NCBI RefSeq assembly: GCF_900207585.1
Contig: NZ_OAOP01000013.1
Span: forward strand, 1-64,000
DNA: 64,000 nt
Direction of reading: 5' to 3'
DNA from: Bacillus oleivorans
GTDB taxonomy: Bacteria > Bacillota > Bacilli > Bacillales > JC228
Positions 8,402 to 17,003 of the stretch are shown here, in pieces. The translations under genes were made by a program, and so were the position numbers. The first letter of the stretch is position 1; every line of letters starts with the position of its first letter. Under the pieces are notes generated by a model, which saw only the letters and a program-made list of their open reading frames with translations, had not been told where the DNA came from and did not search any database.

Positions 8402-9562
8402 ATGTCAGAGACAAGAGCGATAAGAGCAACGATTCAAAGAGCCGGGTCAAGTAAAGGTATTTTTTTGCTAGAAAATGATCTTCCCGAAGATCCCGTTTTA
8501 AGAGAAAAGGTCATTCTTGCAATTTTCGGGAGTCCAGATAAACGACAAATTGATGGATTAGGAGGGGCTGATCCTTTAACTAGTAAGGTGGCTATTGTAG
8601 GACCCTCAAAGCAAGAAGGGGTAGATGTCGATTATACGTTTGGTCAAGTTGCTTTTGACCAGGCAAAAGTACATACCCATGCAATCTGTGGAAATATAAG
8701 CTCAGGAGTTGGACCGTTTGCGATTGACCATGGATTAGTAAAAGCAGAAGAGCCAATTACTACAGTAAAAATTTTTAACACAAATACCAATAAGGTTTTA
8801 ACTGCTGAAGTACCTGTGAAAGAGGGAAGAGCAGCAGTTGAAGGAGATTACTCAATTGCTGGAGTGCCAGGGACAGGTGCCAAGGTTACACTTGACTTTT
8901 CGCAAACGGTAGGTGCCCTCACTGGTAAATTGTTACCAACGGGGAATGTAAAAGACACAATCGAGCTAAGTGAAAATGAAAGAATAACAGTTTCAATCGT
9001 TGATGCGGCTACTTGTCAAGTTTTTGTTCGGGCTGAAGATTTAGGGTTAAAAGGAACAGAAAGCCCAAAAGAGGTTGATTCCCAGCCAGAATTACTTAGA
9101 AAACTTGAATTAATTCGGTGTATAGCTGCAACCAAGGCAGGATTAGCCGAATCACCAGAGAAATGTGCGGTAGAGTCAAGAAATACACCTCATATTGTAT
9201 TTTTCTCTGAGGCAAAGGATTATGAAAATTATCTTACTCAGGAGAAGATATCTGAGGAAAGTATTGATTTGGTTGCTCGGGGAATGTTTATGCAAATTAT
9301 GCATAAAACCTACGCTGGTACGGGGTCAATTTGTACTTCCGTCGCAGCTGCTATACCTGGAACTAATATACATGAGGCTGTTAAAAAAGAAATAATGACA
9401 AAAAAATTAGTTAGGATTGGCCATCCTGCTGGCATCATTCCGGTAGAAGTAGAGGTTCAGCAAGAAGTAAAAAATTTTATTTTAAAAAAAGCAGCAATAG
9501 GAAGAACCTCTCGCAGAATTATGGATGGGAACGTTTATATTAGAAACAGTTTATTTCAATAG
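8402..9562 (+). CDS. PrpF-family isomerase, paralogue 1
   Basis: The protein has 386 residues. It belongs to the PrpF family with the diaminopimelate-epimerase fold, which includes aconitate isomerase, 3-methylitaconate isomerase and 4-oxalomesaconate tautomerase. Seen are the N-terminal signature in the variant form QRAGSSKGIF (normally RGGTSKG), the CGN motif in HAICGNISSGVGPFA, GVPGTGAKVTLDF, KLLPTGNVKD, and the second half motif GTGSICTSVAAAIPGT. It lies 16 bases after the PrpD-like gene and 11 before the lyase-like gene. It likely moves a double bond in a tri- or dicarboxylate. The changed first motif sets it apart from the other two paralogues. Confidence 0.88.
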   Translation: MSETRAIRATIQRAGSSKGIFLLENDLPEDPVLREKVILAIFGSPDKRQIDGLGGADPLTSKVAIVGPSKQEGVDVDYTFGQVAFDQAKVHTHAICGNISSGVGPFAIDHGLVKAEEPITTVKIFNTNTNKVLTAEVPVKEGRAAVEGDYSIAGVPGTGAKVTLDFSQTVGALTGKLLPTGNVKDTIELSENERITVSIVDAATCQVFVRAEDLGLKGTESPKEVDSQPELLRKLELIRCIAATKAGLAESPEKCAVESRNTPHIVFFSEAKDYENYLTQEKISEESIDLVARGMFMQIMHKTYAGTGSICTSVAAAIPGTNIHEAVKKEIMTKKLVRIGHPAGIIPVEVEVQQEVKNFILKKAAIGRTSRRIMDGNVYIRNSLFQ

Positions 9563-9573
9563 GAGGGCTGCCA

Positions 9574-10476
9574 TTGAGTTATTTAGTAAGAGTCAGAGAT
9601 CATCAACATCCATCTGATAGATTAAGAGAACTTTTATCAAATAATAGCCAAATCATTAAGATGCCCGGTGCACATGATGCGATGGCTTCATTACTTGCAA
9701 GTAAAGTAGGGTTTCAGGCGCTTTATTTATCAGGGGGAGCATTTTCTGCAAGTTTGGGTATGCCTGACTTAGGTATTATTACACTTACGGAACTAGCAAC
9801 TCGTACTAGGGAAATCACTCGTGCTTCTGACTTGCCTCTACTGGTGGATATTGATACGGGATTTGGCAGTATTCTAAATGTAACCCGTACCGTTCATGAA
9901 CTATATGAAGCAGGAGCTGCTGCGGTACAAATGGAGGATCAAGATTTACCAAAAAAATGCGGACATTTAAACGGTAAAAAACTAGTTTCTACACAAGAAA
10001 TGGTTCAAAAAATTGTAGCGGCGCGAAAGGCAAAGCCAAAAATGGTCATAGTCGCACGAACGGATGCAAAAGCAGTTGAAGGCATGAATCAAGCAATCGA
10101 ACGCGCGCAAGCTTATATAAATGCTGGTGCGGATGTCATCTTCCCAGAGGCATTAAGTACAGAAGAGGAATTTAAAACGTTTGCGGAAGCCACCAAGGTA
10201 CCTCTGTTGGCTAATATGACCGAGTTCGGAAAAACACCTTATTTTACTGCAGAGAATTTTCAGGCATGGGGATATAAAATAGTGATTTATCCTGTAAGTT
10301 CCCTAAGGGTAGCCGCAAAAGCTATGGAACGAGTATACAAATTAATTTATTCACAGGGGACACAAATAGATGCGTTACAAGATATGCAGACTCGTAAAGA
10401 GTTGTATGAACTTATTCGCTATGCTGATTATGAAGACCTGGATGACAATATTGCCAAAACGGTTCTTGATGAGTAA
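9574..10476 (+). CDS. Isocitrate lyase/PEP mutase-family lyase (PrpB-like)
   Basis: The protein has 300 residues with a TTG start preceded by AGGAGG. The fold is the (beta/alpha)8 barrel of the PEP mutase/isocitrate lyase superfamily. The catalytic loop KKCGH is intact at about residues 127-131. Mg-binding residues appear in DIDTGFG and MEDQ, and the substrate segment is ARTDA. This pattern matches 2-methylisocitrate lyase and relatives, which split a 2-hydroxy tricarboxylate into succinate plus a 2-oxo acid. With PrpD and PrpF neighbours it probably performs the C-C cleavage. Methylcitrate synthase is absent here, so a plain propionate pathway is unlikely. Confidence 0.88.
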   Translation: MSYLVRVRDHQHPSDRLRELLSNNSQIIKMPGAHDAMASLLASKVGFQALYLSGGAFSASLGMPDLGIITLTELATRTREITRASDLPLLVDIDTGFGSILNVTRTVHELYEAGAAAVQMEDQDLPKKCGHLNGKKLVSTQEMVQKIVAARKAKPKMVIVARTDAKAVEGMNQAIERAQAYINAGADVIFPEALSTEEEFKTFAEATKVPLLANMTEFGKTPYFTAENFQAWGYKIVIYPVSSLRVAAKAMERVYKLIYSQGTQIDALQDMQTRKELYELIRYADYEDLDDNIAKTVLDE

Positions 10477-10494
10477 AAAAAGGAGGCTTCAGAA

Positions 10495-11637
10495 ATGAGC
10501 CAATTTACAGTTCCTTGCGTAGTTTATCGGGGTGGTACTAGCAGAGGAATATTCTTTCATAAAAAAGATTTACCAGAGGATGTAGAAAGTAGAAACCTCG
10601 TCTTTCTTAATGGAATTGACGCTTATAATCCTTCTCAAGTGAATGGCTTGGGAAGCGGGACCTCTCATACTAGTAAAGTGGTTGTTATATCTCCTTCCTC
10701 ATTAGAAGGAGTAGACGTGGACTATAGTTTTTATCAAATTGGAATTGGAAAAGAGTTTGTTGATGATAATGGAACCTGTGGAAATCTAATGGCAGCTGTT
10801 GGCCCTTTTGTTGTTGATGAAGGGCTGGTTCAAGTTGATTCCGCTCAGGATTATGCAGAAGTAAAAGTATTTAATACGAATATTGGGAAAAAAATCAGGA
10901 TACAGGTCCCTGTTGTTGATGGCAAAGCTAAGGTACACGGGGATTATTATATGTCTGGAGTGGTGAAACCAGGTGCAAGAATTATTGTAGATCTTCTCCA
11001 TCCCGGAGGCGGAAAGACAGGCAAAACGTTACCATTAGACTTACGTTCTTCAATCTATACAGATTTAAAAGAATATGAAGCCTCCTTCGTTGACGTAGTT
11101 AACCCTTTTATTTTCCTATCAAGTTATGAGTTTGGATTAAAAGGGTCAGAGTCTTTATCTGAGCTTTCTACAAACGAAAGTTTGCTAGAGGAACTTGATA
11201 CAATCAGAAACAAAATGGCAGTTTTAGCTGGGATGGCAGAAAGTGAAAAGGAAGCAAAAATAAAAACCCCTTCTGTTCCTAAAATTGGGATTGTTGCAGA
11301 ACCGCAAGACTATATCACGACTTCCGGTAAATGGATTAAAAAAGAGGATATTGACATTGTAGCAAGGATGATTTCGATGGGGAAATTCCATCGCACGTTT
11401 GCCGGCAGCGGCCTTTACTGTCTAGCAGCTGCTGCTATGCTTCCAGGTACGGTTCCAAATCAATTTCTCAGAAAAAATAATAGCTTAGAACAGACGATCC
11501 GAATTGGTCACCCTGATGGTGTAGTAGAAATTCGAGTTTCTTTAACAGAAGACCGTAATGATATAGCGTCTGTTGGTCTAGACAGGACAGCAAGAAAGAT
11601 CATAAAAGGAGATTTATATATTCCAGAGCGTTCATAA
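10495..11637 (+). CDS. PrpF-family isomerase, paralogue 2
   Basis: The protein has 380 residues. The family signature is canonical here (VYRGGTSRGIFFHKKDLPED), with CGN in NGTCGNLMAAVGPFV and the second half GSGLYCLAAAAMLPGT. It is clearly diverged from paralogue 1 (8402-9562) and paralogue 3 (21755-22924). It follows the lyase-like gene by 18 bases, behind AAAAGGAGG. The role is double-bond isomerisation or tautomerisation of an unsaturated carboxylate; which one cannot be told. Confidence 0.87.
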   Translation: MSQFTVPCVVYRGGTSRGIFFHKKDLPEDVESRNLVFLNGIDAYNPSQVNGLGSGTSHTSKVVVISPSSLEGVDVDYSFYQIGIGKEFVDDNGTCGNLMAAVGPFVVDEGLVQVDSAQDYAEVKVFNTNIGKKIRIQVPVVDGKAKVHGDYYMSGVVKPGARIIVDLLHPGGGKTGKTLPLDLRSSIYTDLKEYEASFVDVVNPFIFLSSYEFGLKGSESLSELSTNESLLEELDTIRNKMAVLAGMAESEKEAKIKTPSVPKIGIVAEPQDYITTSGKWIKKEDIDIVARMISMGKFHRTFAGSGLYCLAAAAMLPGTVPNQFLRKNNSLEQTIRIGHPDGVVEIRVSLTEDRNDIASVGLDRTARKIIKGDLYIPERS

Positions 11638-11679
11638 AAAATCTTGGAGAAATCATTAAATCGAAAGGAGCATGACTAA

Positions 11680-13047
11680 ATGAAAGAAATTAGAGCGTGT
11701 TCGACATCTGGGATTTTAGGATACGGCTTTCCAGAAGCAACCCTTAAAAGCTGTATGGAAATGAAACCTCATTTCATCGCTTGTGATGCTGGTTCAACAG
11801 ATCCTGGCCCGTATTATTTAGGTACAGGGAAACCTTTTGTTTCCCGTGATTCAGTCAAAAGGGACCTCCGATTAATTCTATTATCCGCCCGATCTGCAAA
11901 TATCCCAGTCATTATTGGATCCGCAGGAGGATCTGGCTGTAATCAAGGTGTAGAAGATTTCAAGGACCTTATAAACGAAATATGTATGGAAGAAGATCTT
12001 CATTTCAAGACTGCCCTGATTAGGTCTGAAATCGAAAAAGAGCTTCTTCAAGAAAAATTAAATCAAGGAAAAATTACATCACTTGATCACACACCAACAT
12101 TAACATCAGAAGGAATTCAAAGTCTGCATCGTTCTGTTGCAATGATGGGACCCGAACCTTTTGTAAAAGCTCTTAAAGAAGGAGCAGATGTCATTATTTC
12201 AGGAAGATCAACAGATGCTTCCGTATTCGCTGCTTATCCTATTTACAAAGGGATTAACCCTAGTACAGCGTGGCATGCTGCTAAAATCATTGAATGTGGT
12301 GCAGCAACAGCCGTGCCTAAAAGTCATGACTGTATTATGGCAACGATACGTGATCATGAATTTTTAATTCATACTTTGAACCCAAAGAAAAAATTACCTT
12401 GGAAAAATGTAGCGGCTCACACGATGTACGAAAATGTAAGCCCATTCCACCTGAAAGAACCAGGAGGCGTATTAGATACGACAGAAGCTGTCTATGAACA
12501 AGTGGATGAACGAACAGTCAGGGTAACTGGAAGTCATTTCATTAAAGATCCTTGTTACACGGTGAAACTTGAAGGAGTAGAAAAAGTTGGCTACAGAACT
12601 ATATGTATGGCCGGATTAAGAGATCCCATTTTACTTTCTCAATTAGATCAGTATTTGGACTTTATTCGGGAAAAACTTCAGGAAAAAATTACAGATACAT
12701 ATGGACAATCGGTAACTTCACAAGACTACACCATTAGTTTTAGAAAATATGGTTCCAATGGAATTATGGGGGAAATTGAACCAGAGACTCAAATACCTCA
12801 TGAAGTTGGACTTTTAATAGATGTCGTAGCCAAGGATCAAAGAAAATCGGAAGCTATCATGGCTGCAGCACGAACCTTGGTCATGCACAGTCATTTTGAA
12901 GGAAGGTTATGTGTTTCAGGGAATGCGGCATTTCCTTTTTCACCGCCAGACATCCCTATGGGGGAAGTGTACCGATTTACATTGAATCATGTAATGGAGC
13001 TTGAAATACCTGTTGAACTTTTTCCGATTGAGTATCTGGAGGTGTGA
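11680..13047 (+). CDS. AtuA-like protein (DUF1446 family)
   Basis: The protein has 455 residues. It shows the hallmark ACDAGSTDPGPYYLGTG near the N-terminus, the glycine-rich SAGGSGCNQGVEDF, and ISGRSTDASVFAAYP around residue 180. These fit the acyclic terpene utilisation AtuA (DUF1446) family. AtuA is needed for citronellol breakdown in Pseudomonas, but its reaction is not established. The next gene is a DUF4387 protein three bases away, a combination that suggests one two-part enzyme. In this island it probably acts on the same organic acid or its activated form. Confidence 0.8.
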   Translation: MKEIRACSTSGILGYGFPEATLKSCMEMKPHFIACDAGSTDPGPYYLGTGKPFVSRDSVKRDLRLILLSARSANIPVIIGSAGGSGCNQGVEDFKDLINEICMEEDLHFKTALIRSEIEKELLQEKLNQGKITSLDHTPTLTSEGIQSLHRSVAMMGPEPFVKALKEGADVIISGRSTDASVFAAYPIYKGINPSTAWHAAKIIECGAATAVPKSHDCIMATIRDHEFLIHTLNPKKKLPWKNVAAHTMYENVSPFHLKEPGGVLDTTEAVYEQVDERTVRVTGSHFIKDPCYTVKLEGVEKVGYRTICMAGLRDPILLSQLDQYLDFIREKLQEKITDTYGQSVTSQDYTISFRKYGSNGIMGEIEPETQIPHEVGLLIDVVAKDQRKSEAIMAAARTLVMHSHFEGRLCVSGNAAFPFSPPDIPMGEVYRFTLNHVMELEIPVELFPIEYLEV

Positions 13048-13050
13048 CCA

Positions 13051-13356
13051 ATTAAAACCTTAAAAGATTATGCCTATATGCTACGGAGCAAAAATGCTGG
13101 TCCCTTTAACTTAACATTCGATATTATTTTCCACAACCAAGAATCCTACCTCAAAGTCGTAAACTCATACATCATTTCCCAAGATAAAATTGCAGAACTC
13201 TACGGATGTGACCCAGAACAGGTCCAGATTTATGAATATGAAAAAGTTTCTTCTATTAAAATAAGCATTCCCCGACGATATCCTTCTGGTGATATCCATG
13301 ATACTGATGTATTTGGGGCTCAACAGCATGTACCTTTAATGAATCTCGAAATATAG
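13051..13356 (+). CDS. DUF4387-family small protein with probable ATT start
   Basis: Translation from ATT at 13051 gives about 101 residues beginning M(I)KTLKDYAYMLRSKNAGPF, the usual N-terminus of DUF4387 proteins. Translation from the first in-frame ATG (13078) would remove nine conserved residues and has no ribosome site. GGAGGTG at 13039-13045 is correctly placed for the ATT. An in-frame TGA (13045-13047) excludes any longer start. The function is unknown, and it is tightly coupled to the AtuA-like gene. The start choice is an inference; the gene itself is solid. Confidence 0.75.
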   Translation: MKTLKDYAYMLRSKNAGPFNLTFDIIFHNQESYLKVVNSYIISQDKIAELYGCDPEQVQIYEYEKVSSIKISIPRRYPSGDIHDTDVFGAQQHVPLMNLEI

Positions 13357-13392
13357 AATAAAAAATTTAAGAACTAGTGAGGTGTTTAGGCT

Positions 13393-14493
13393 TTGGCCAG
13401 AAAGTTTCGAATTGCGGATGTAGATGCACATTATACGGATGATCCAAGAGAACTATGGAAGTATATGGAGGAACCATGGGCAACAAGGATCAGAGATTGG
13501 TCAGGAAAATATTATGCCCCGCCTGGCGGGGCCTCAAGCGGAGACAGCTTGATGGGCGGCAGAGTCCAAACCAATAAGCATAAGAAGGGAATTGGGAAGG
13601 AACATCAAGGGATTTCCTCCAACAAAGAAGTGGTTATGGAAGTAATGGAGGAATACGGTTTTACCGAAATTGTTTTAATTCCAACTTATATGTTGCATTT
13701 GGCTAAGATGAATGACCGTCAAAAGGCAGTGGTATTATCGAAGGCTCATGCCCGGCATATGATCGAAACCATTGTGGACCCTGATAATGGTATATACGCC
13801 GCACTTCCAGTTCCTGTACAGGAACCGGAAGAAAGTGCAGAGCTGATTGAAGAAGTGGGCGATCATCCAGGATTTTGTGGTGTATTAGTGGCAACACAAT
13901 TATCTTTACCTCCATTAGGAAGTAATATCTATAACCCCATTTACAGGGCTGCTCAATCAAAGGGTTTACCGATTATTGCTCACAGTGGTTTCTCAGGTCC
14001 TGATTCAAATACTTATGCCAAAGGTCTGGAAAAATGGGTTGAAAGTCATAGCCTTGATTTTGCTGTATGCAACATGATTCAGCTCACAAGTGTCGTCATG
14101 CAGGGAGTAAAAGAGAAATTCCCTAAGTTAGACTGGATATTCCAAGAATCGGGAATCTTCTATATCCCACAAGTGATGTTTAGGCTAGACACAGAGTATA
14201 TGAGAAGAAGAGCAGAGGTCCCGCTGTTAAAGAAATTACCTAGTGAATACATAAAAGACATGTATTTTGGGACACAGCCACTTGAAATTCCAAGTAACAT
14301 TAAATACTTAAAATATGTATTTGAAATGATTGATGCAGAAAATACGTTAATGTATGCATCGGATTGGCCTCACTACGATTGGGATCACCCTTCAGTTATA
14401 GAACGGTTAACCTTTTTAAATGATGAACAAAAGCAGAAGATATTGGGGGATAATGCCCGGAGAGTACTTCGTTTTAAAAGGGATGGTGCTTAA
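13393..14493 (+). CDS. Amidohydrolase-2 family protein, copy 1
   Basis: The protein has 366 residues with a TTG start behind GAGGTG. It belongs to the ACMSD-like amidohydrolase-2 superfamily of metal-dependent hydrolases and decarboxylases. Visible landmarks are the N-terminal IADVDAHYTDDP, IIAHSGFSGPDS in mid-protein, FQESGIFYIPQVMFRLD, and the C-terminal metal Asp in YASDWPHYDWDHPS. It is followed with overlap by a Rieske protein, an arrangement repeated at 15758-17354. The substrate is unknown; decarboxylation or hydrolysis of a cyclic or aromatic acid are both plausible. Confidence 0.82.
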   Translation: MARKFRIADVDAHYTDDPRELWKYMEEPWATRIRDWSGKYYAPPGGASSGDSLMGGRVQTNKHKKGIGKEHQGISSNKEVVMEVMEEYGFTEIVLIPTYMLHLAKMNDRQKAVVLSKAHARHMIETIVDPDNGIYAALPVPVQEPEESAELIEEVGDHPGFCGVLVATQLSLPPLGSNIYNPIYRAAQSKGLPIIAHSGFSGPDSNTYAKGLEKWVESHSLDFAVCNMIQLTSVVMQGVKEKFPKLDWIFQESGIFYIPQVMFRLDTEYMRRRAEVPLLKKLPSEYIKDMYFGTQPLEIPSNIKYLKYVFEMIDAENTLMYASDWPHYDWDHPSVIERLTFLNDEQKQKILGDNARRVLRFKRDGA

Positions 14494-14863
14494 GTTGGCA
14501 GAATATATCGTCGGTCCAGCAGATTCTATACCTGTTGGAGAGGGGAAAGTCGTTGAAATTGGGAATCGGTCTATTGGCGTTTTTAATATAGCAGGTACGT
14601 TTTACTCCTTACGTAATGTCTGCCCTCATCAAGGGGGACCAGCCTGTGACAGCAAGCTTTATGATCAAATAGAAGCAGAAGTTTTACCAAATGGAAAAGT
14701 AAGAGAATTTGTAGCACAGGAGAAATGTATCATTGCATGTCCTTGGCATGGAATTGAGTTTGATGCCCGAACAGGTGTCTGTTTAACAAAAAAAGAATGG
14801 AAAATTAAACAATATCCGGTGTATGTGAACGAAGAAAATCAAATTGTTGTTCAACTCCCATAA
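14483..14863 (+). CDS. Rieske [2Fe-2S] ferredoxin-like protein, copy 1
   Basis: The protein has about 127 residues. Cluster ligands are seen as CPHQGGP and CPWHG, with 54 residues between the Cys-His pairs. That spacing is longer than in classic ferredoxins, as in the Rieske domains of some oxygenase components. The start is uncertain: ATG 14483 overlaps the upstream gene by 11 bases, and TTG 14495 is the alternative with better spacing from AAAAGGG. It is soluble, with no membrane segment. It probably passes electrons to an oxygenase or dehydrogenase of this island; no oxygenase catalytic subunit is visible here. Confidence 0.8.
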   Translation: MVLKLAEYIVGPADSIPVGEGKVVEIGNRSIGVFNIAGTFYSLRNVCPHQGGPACDSKLYDQIEAEVLPNGKVREFVAQEKCIIACPWHGIEFDARTGVCLTKKEWKIKQYPVYVNEENQIVVQLP

Positions 14864-14879
14864 TGGTAAGGAGGAAACT

Positions 14880-15734
14880 ATGAAACTATCAGATTTAATA
14901 AAAGATGAAGGGATTGTCGTGGTACCAGGATGCTACGACCCTTTGACCGCGAAAATTGTTGAAAACTGTGGGTTTAAAGCTACCTATTTAGGCGGATGGG
15001 CTGCGGGTGCTCATTTAACCGTAACAGAGCCCATGACTACTTTAACAGACATGGTCGATTTAGCTCGTAAAATAAATGTGAATTTAAATATTCCTCTTAT
15101 GATTGATGGGGCTGCGGCTTTTGGAAATTTAGCAGCAGTCACAAGAACCGTTAGGGAAATTGAACTAACCGGAGTACAGGCGATTCATATTGAAGACCAA
15201 GTGGTTCCGAAGCGAGCACATTACCATAAGGGTGTCATTGACCTTATATCTCCTAGAGAGATGGTACAAAAATTAGAAAAAGCATTGGAAGTACGGAAAA
15301 GTAAAGATTTTCTGATCATCGGAAGAACAGATGCTGGAAGAAACAAAGAAGAGCCTTTTGAGAATGCAATCGAACGCGCCAATATTTATGCATCTATTGG
15401 GGTAGACATGGTAATGGTATTCCCTCGAAACATGGATGAAGTAAGAATGGCACCAGAAAAAATTACCGCTCCTTTGGTATATGTAGCTTCGGAAGGTTTA
15501 GGGCGACCAATTCCAACTCCAGCTGAATTACAACAATTGGGTTATAAAATGGTGATTTATCCATTAACACCAATTCTGGCTGCTTTTCAGAGTGTTAGAA
15601 ACGTGTATACGACTCTTAAACAGAACGGTAAATCTGGATTTTCACAGGAAGAAACAGCCCGACTTTCTGCGGAAGTATTAGAAATCATTTCGATTCCAGA
15701 GCTTATAAAACTGGAAGAAGAAAGCTATCAGTAA
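14880..15734 (+). CDS. PEP mutase/isocitrate lyase-family enzyme lacking the catalytic Cys
   Basis: The protein has 284 residues from ATG 14880 behind AAGGAGG. The superfamily barrel is clear: VVPGCYDPLTAKIVE, LMIDGAAAFGN, IHIEDQ, IIGRTDAG and MVIYPLTPI. Where PrpB-like enzymes have KKCGH it has KRAHYHKG, so the acid-base Cys of the lyases is missing. It may therefore be a hydrolase, decarboxylase or mutase of the superfamily rather than a 2-hydroxyacid lyase. It lies between the two amidohydrolase genes in the same operon. Confidence 0.82.
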   Translation: MKLSDLIKDEGIVVVPGCYDPLTAKIVENCGFKATYLGGWAAGAHLTVTEPMTTLTDMVDLARKINVNLNIPLMIDGAAAFGNLAAVTRTVREIELTGVQAIHIEDQVVPKRAHYHKGVIDLISPREMVQKLEKALEVRKSKDFLIIGRTDAGRNKEEPFENAIERANIYASIGVDMVMVFPRNMDEVRMAPEKITAPLVYVASEGLGRPIPTPAELQQLGYKMVIYPLTPILAAFQSVRNVYTTLKQNGKSGFSQEETARLSAEVLEIISIPELIKLEEESYQ

Positions 15735-15757
15735 ATCAGAAGAAAGGAGTAGGGGCA

Positions 15758-16822
15758 ATGGTAACATATATTGACTGTGATGTGCACCCTTGGGTGAATG
15801 ATATAAAACAATTACATCCTTTTATGGATAAGAGCTGGATTAAACGTTTTGAGGACCAGAAATTAAACTTGGGCAGCTTTAAGTTAGCAAGCAGATATGT
15901 CCATCCTAGAGGAAGTACATCAAGGTATGATGCAAAACCTCCTTCAGGAGGATATCCTGGATCAGACCTGGACTATATGAAAGAACAATATTTGGATGAG
16001 TTCAATCCTGAGGTGGTTTTGTTAATACCCCAACAGGCAAATTCATTGGTATCTCTTGTTGATTCCGAACAGGTAATGGCTTTAGCAAGGGCGTTTAATG
16101 ACTATTTTATTGAAACGTGGCTGCCAGAAAATGATAAATTACGATACGCACTGGTTGCACCGCCACACAACCCTCAAAGTGCAGCGGAAGAGATAAGACG
16201 GGTCGGGAATAAAAAAGGCGTAGTTGCGGTTCTTCTTCCATTACTTAATATTTTGATGGGAAACCATTATTATGATCCAATATATGAAGCAGCAGTTGAA
16301 GTTGGGCTGCCTGTTATAACACACCCAAATGGGCAGGAAGGCAGTGCAATAGGAGCACCGGTACTAGCAGGAGGAATTCAGAACACATACAATGACCGAT
16401 TCATTAATTTATCACAAATTGCTCAATCAAATTTAACGAGTTTAATTTTTGATGGAACATTTGAAAAGTTTCCTACATTGAAGGTTGGATTTGTTGAATA
16501 TGGTTTCACCTGGCTGCTTCCATTGATGTGGAAAATGGATACGGTTTGGAAAGCATTACGTACAGATACACCTTGGGTAAAAAAATTACCAAGTCAATAT
16601 GTATACGATCATGTCAAATTTACGACTCAACCAATAGAGGAAGTAAAACCTAGTGATTTAAACATTGTCATTGAAATGATGAATGGGAAAAATTTGCTGA
16701 TGTATAGCAGTGATTACCCCCATTGGGATAATGATATGCCCACTAGAATTTTGCGTGGCTTAGATCCAGAAATGAAACAAAATATCCTTTATAACAACGC
16801 AAAAGAATTTTACCATTTGTAA
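15758..16822 (+). CDS. Amidohydrolase-2 family protein, copy 2
   Basis: The protein has 354 residues, with the ATG behind GAAAGGAG. It is paralogous in layout to 13393-14493: YIDCDVHPWVND at the N-terminus, VITHPNGQEGS in the middle, VEYGFTWLLPLMWKMD, and YSSDYPHWDNDMP near the C-terminus holding the metal-binding Asp. It keeps the D-x-H start but differs clearly from copy 1, so the two probably act on different intermediates. It ends the long operon begun at 7030. A promoter-like region follows before the next Rieske gene. Confidence 0.82.
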   Translation: MVTYIDCDVHPWVNDIKQLHPFMDKSWIKRFEDQKLNLGSFKLASRYVHPRGSTSRYDAKPPSGGYPGSDLDYMKEQYLDEFNPEVVLLIPQQANSLVSLVDSEQVMALARAFNDYFIETWLPENDKLRYALVAPPHNPQSAAEEIRRVGNKKGVVAVLLPLLNILMGNHYYDPIYEAAVEVGLPVITHPNGQEGSAIGAPVLAGGIQNTYNDRFINLSQIAQSNLTSLIFDGTFEKFPTLKVGFVEYGFTWLLPLMWKMDTVWKALRTDTPWVKKLPSQYVYDHVKFTTQPIEEVKPSDLNIVIEMMNGKNLLMYSSDYPHWDNDMPTRILRGLDPEMKQNILYNNAKEFYHL

Positions 16823-16836
16823 TATTACTCTATAAA

Positions 16837-16920
16837 AACTTTTTATGAGAGACAATAGAATATTTGTATTTTATCTTATAGACAAACCTATCTATAATGA
16901 AAATTACGAATAGTTAAACA
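16837..16920 (+). promoter_or_regulatory. Duplicated promoter segment, copy A
   Basis: The segment aligns over its whole 84 bases with 26882-26966, the region in front of the TcuA-like gene. It holds TATAAT (16893-16898) with no good -35. TTATAG (16876-16881) and CTATAA (16892-16897) form an inverted repeat spaced by 10 bases. This pattern suits a promoter activated by a LysR-type regulator; the only such gene nearby is 24976-25845. Confidence 0.6.
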
Positions 16921-17003
16921 ATTGATAGAATCAATTGGTAGCGGTTACAAATTTCGATTTATAGAAAATGGATGACAGTGAGTTTTGAAGGGAGGGGGAG
17001 AAG

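Noticed and set aside
7030-10476. A classical methylcitrate (propionate) operon
   Set aside because: PrpD, PrpF and PrpB-like genes are present, but no methylcitrate synthase is seen, and the transporters and dehydrogenases around point to an external polycarboxylate.
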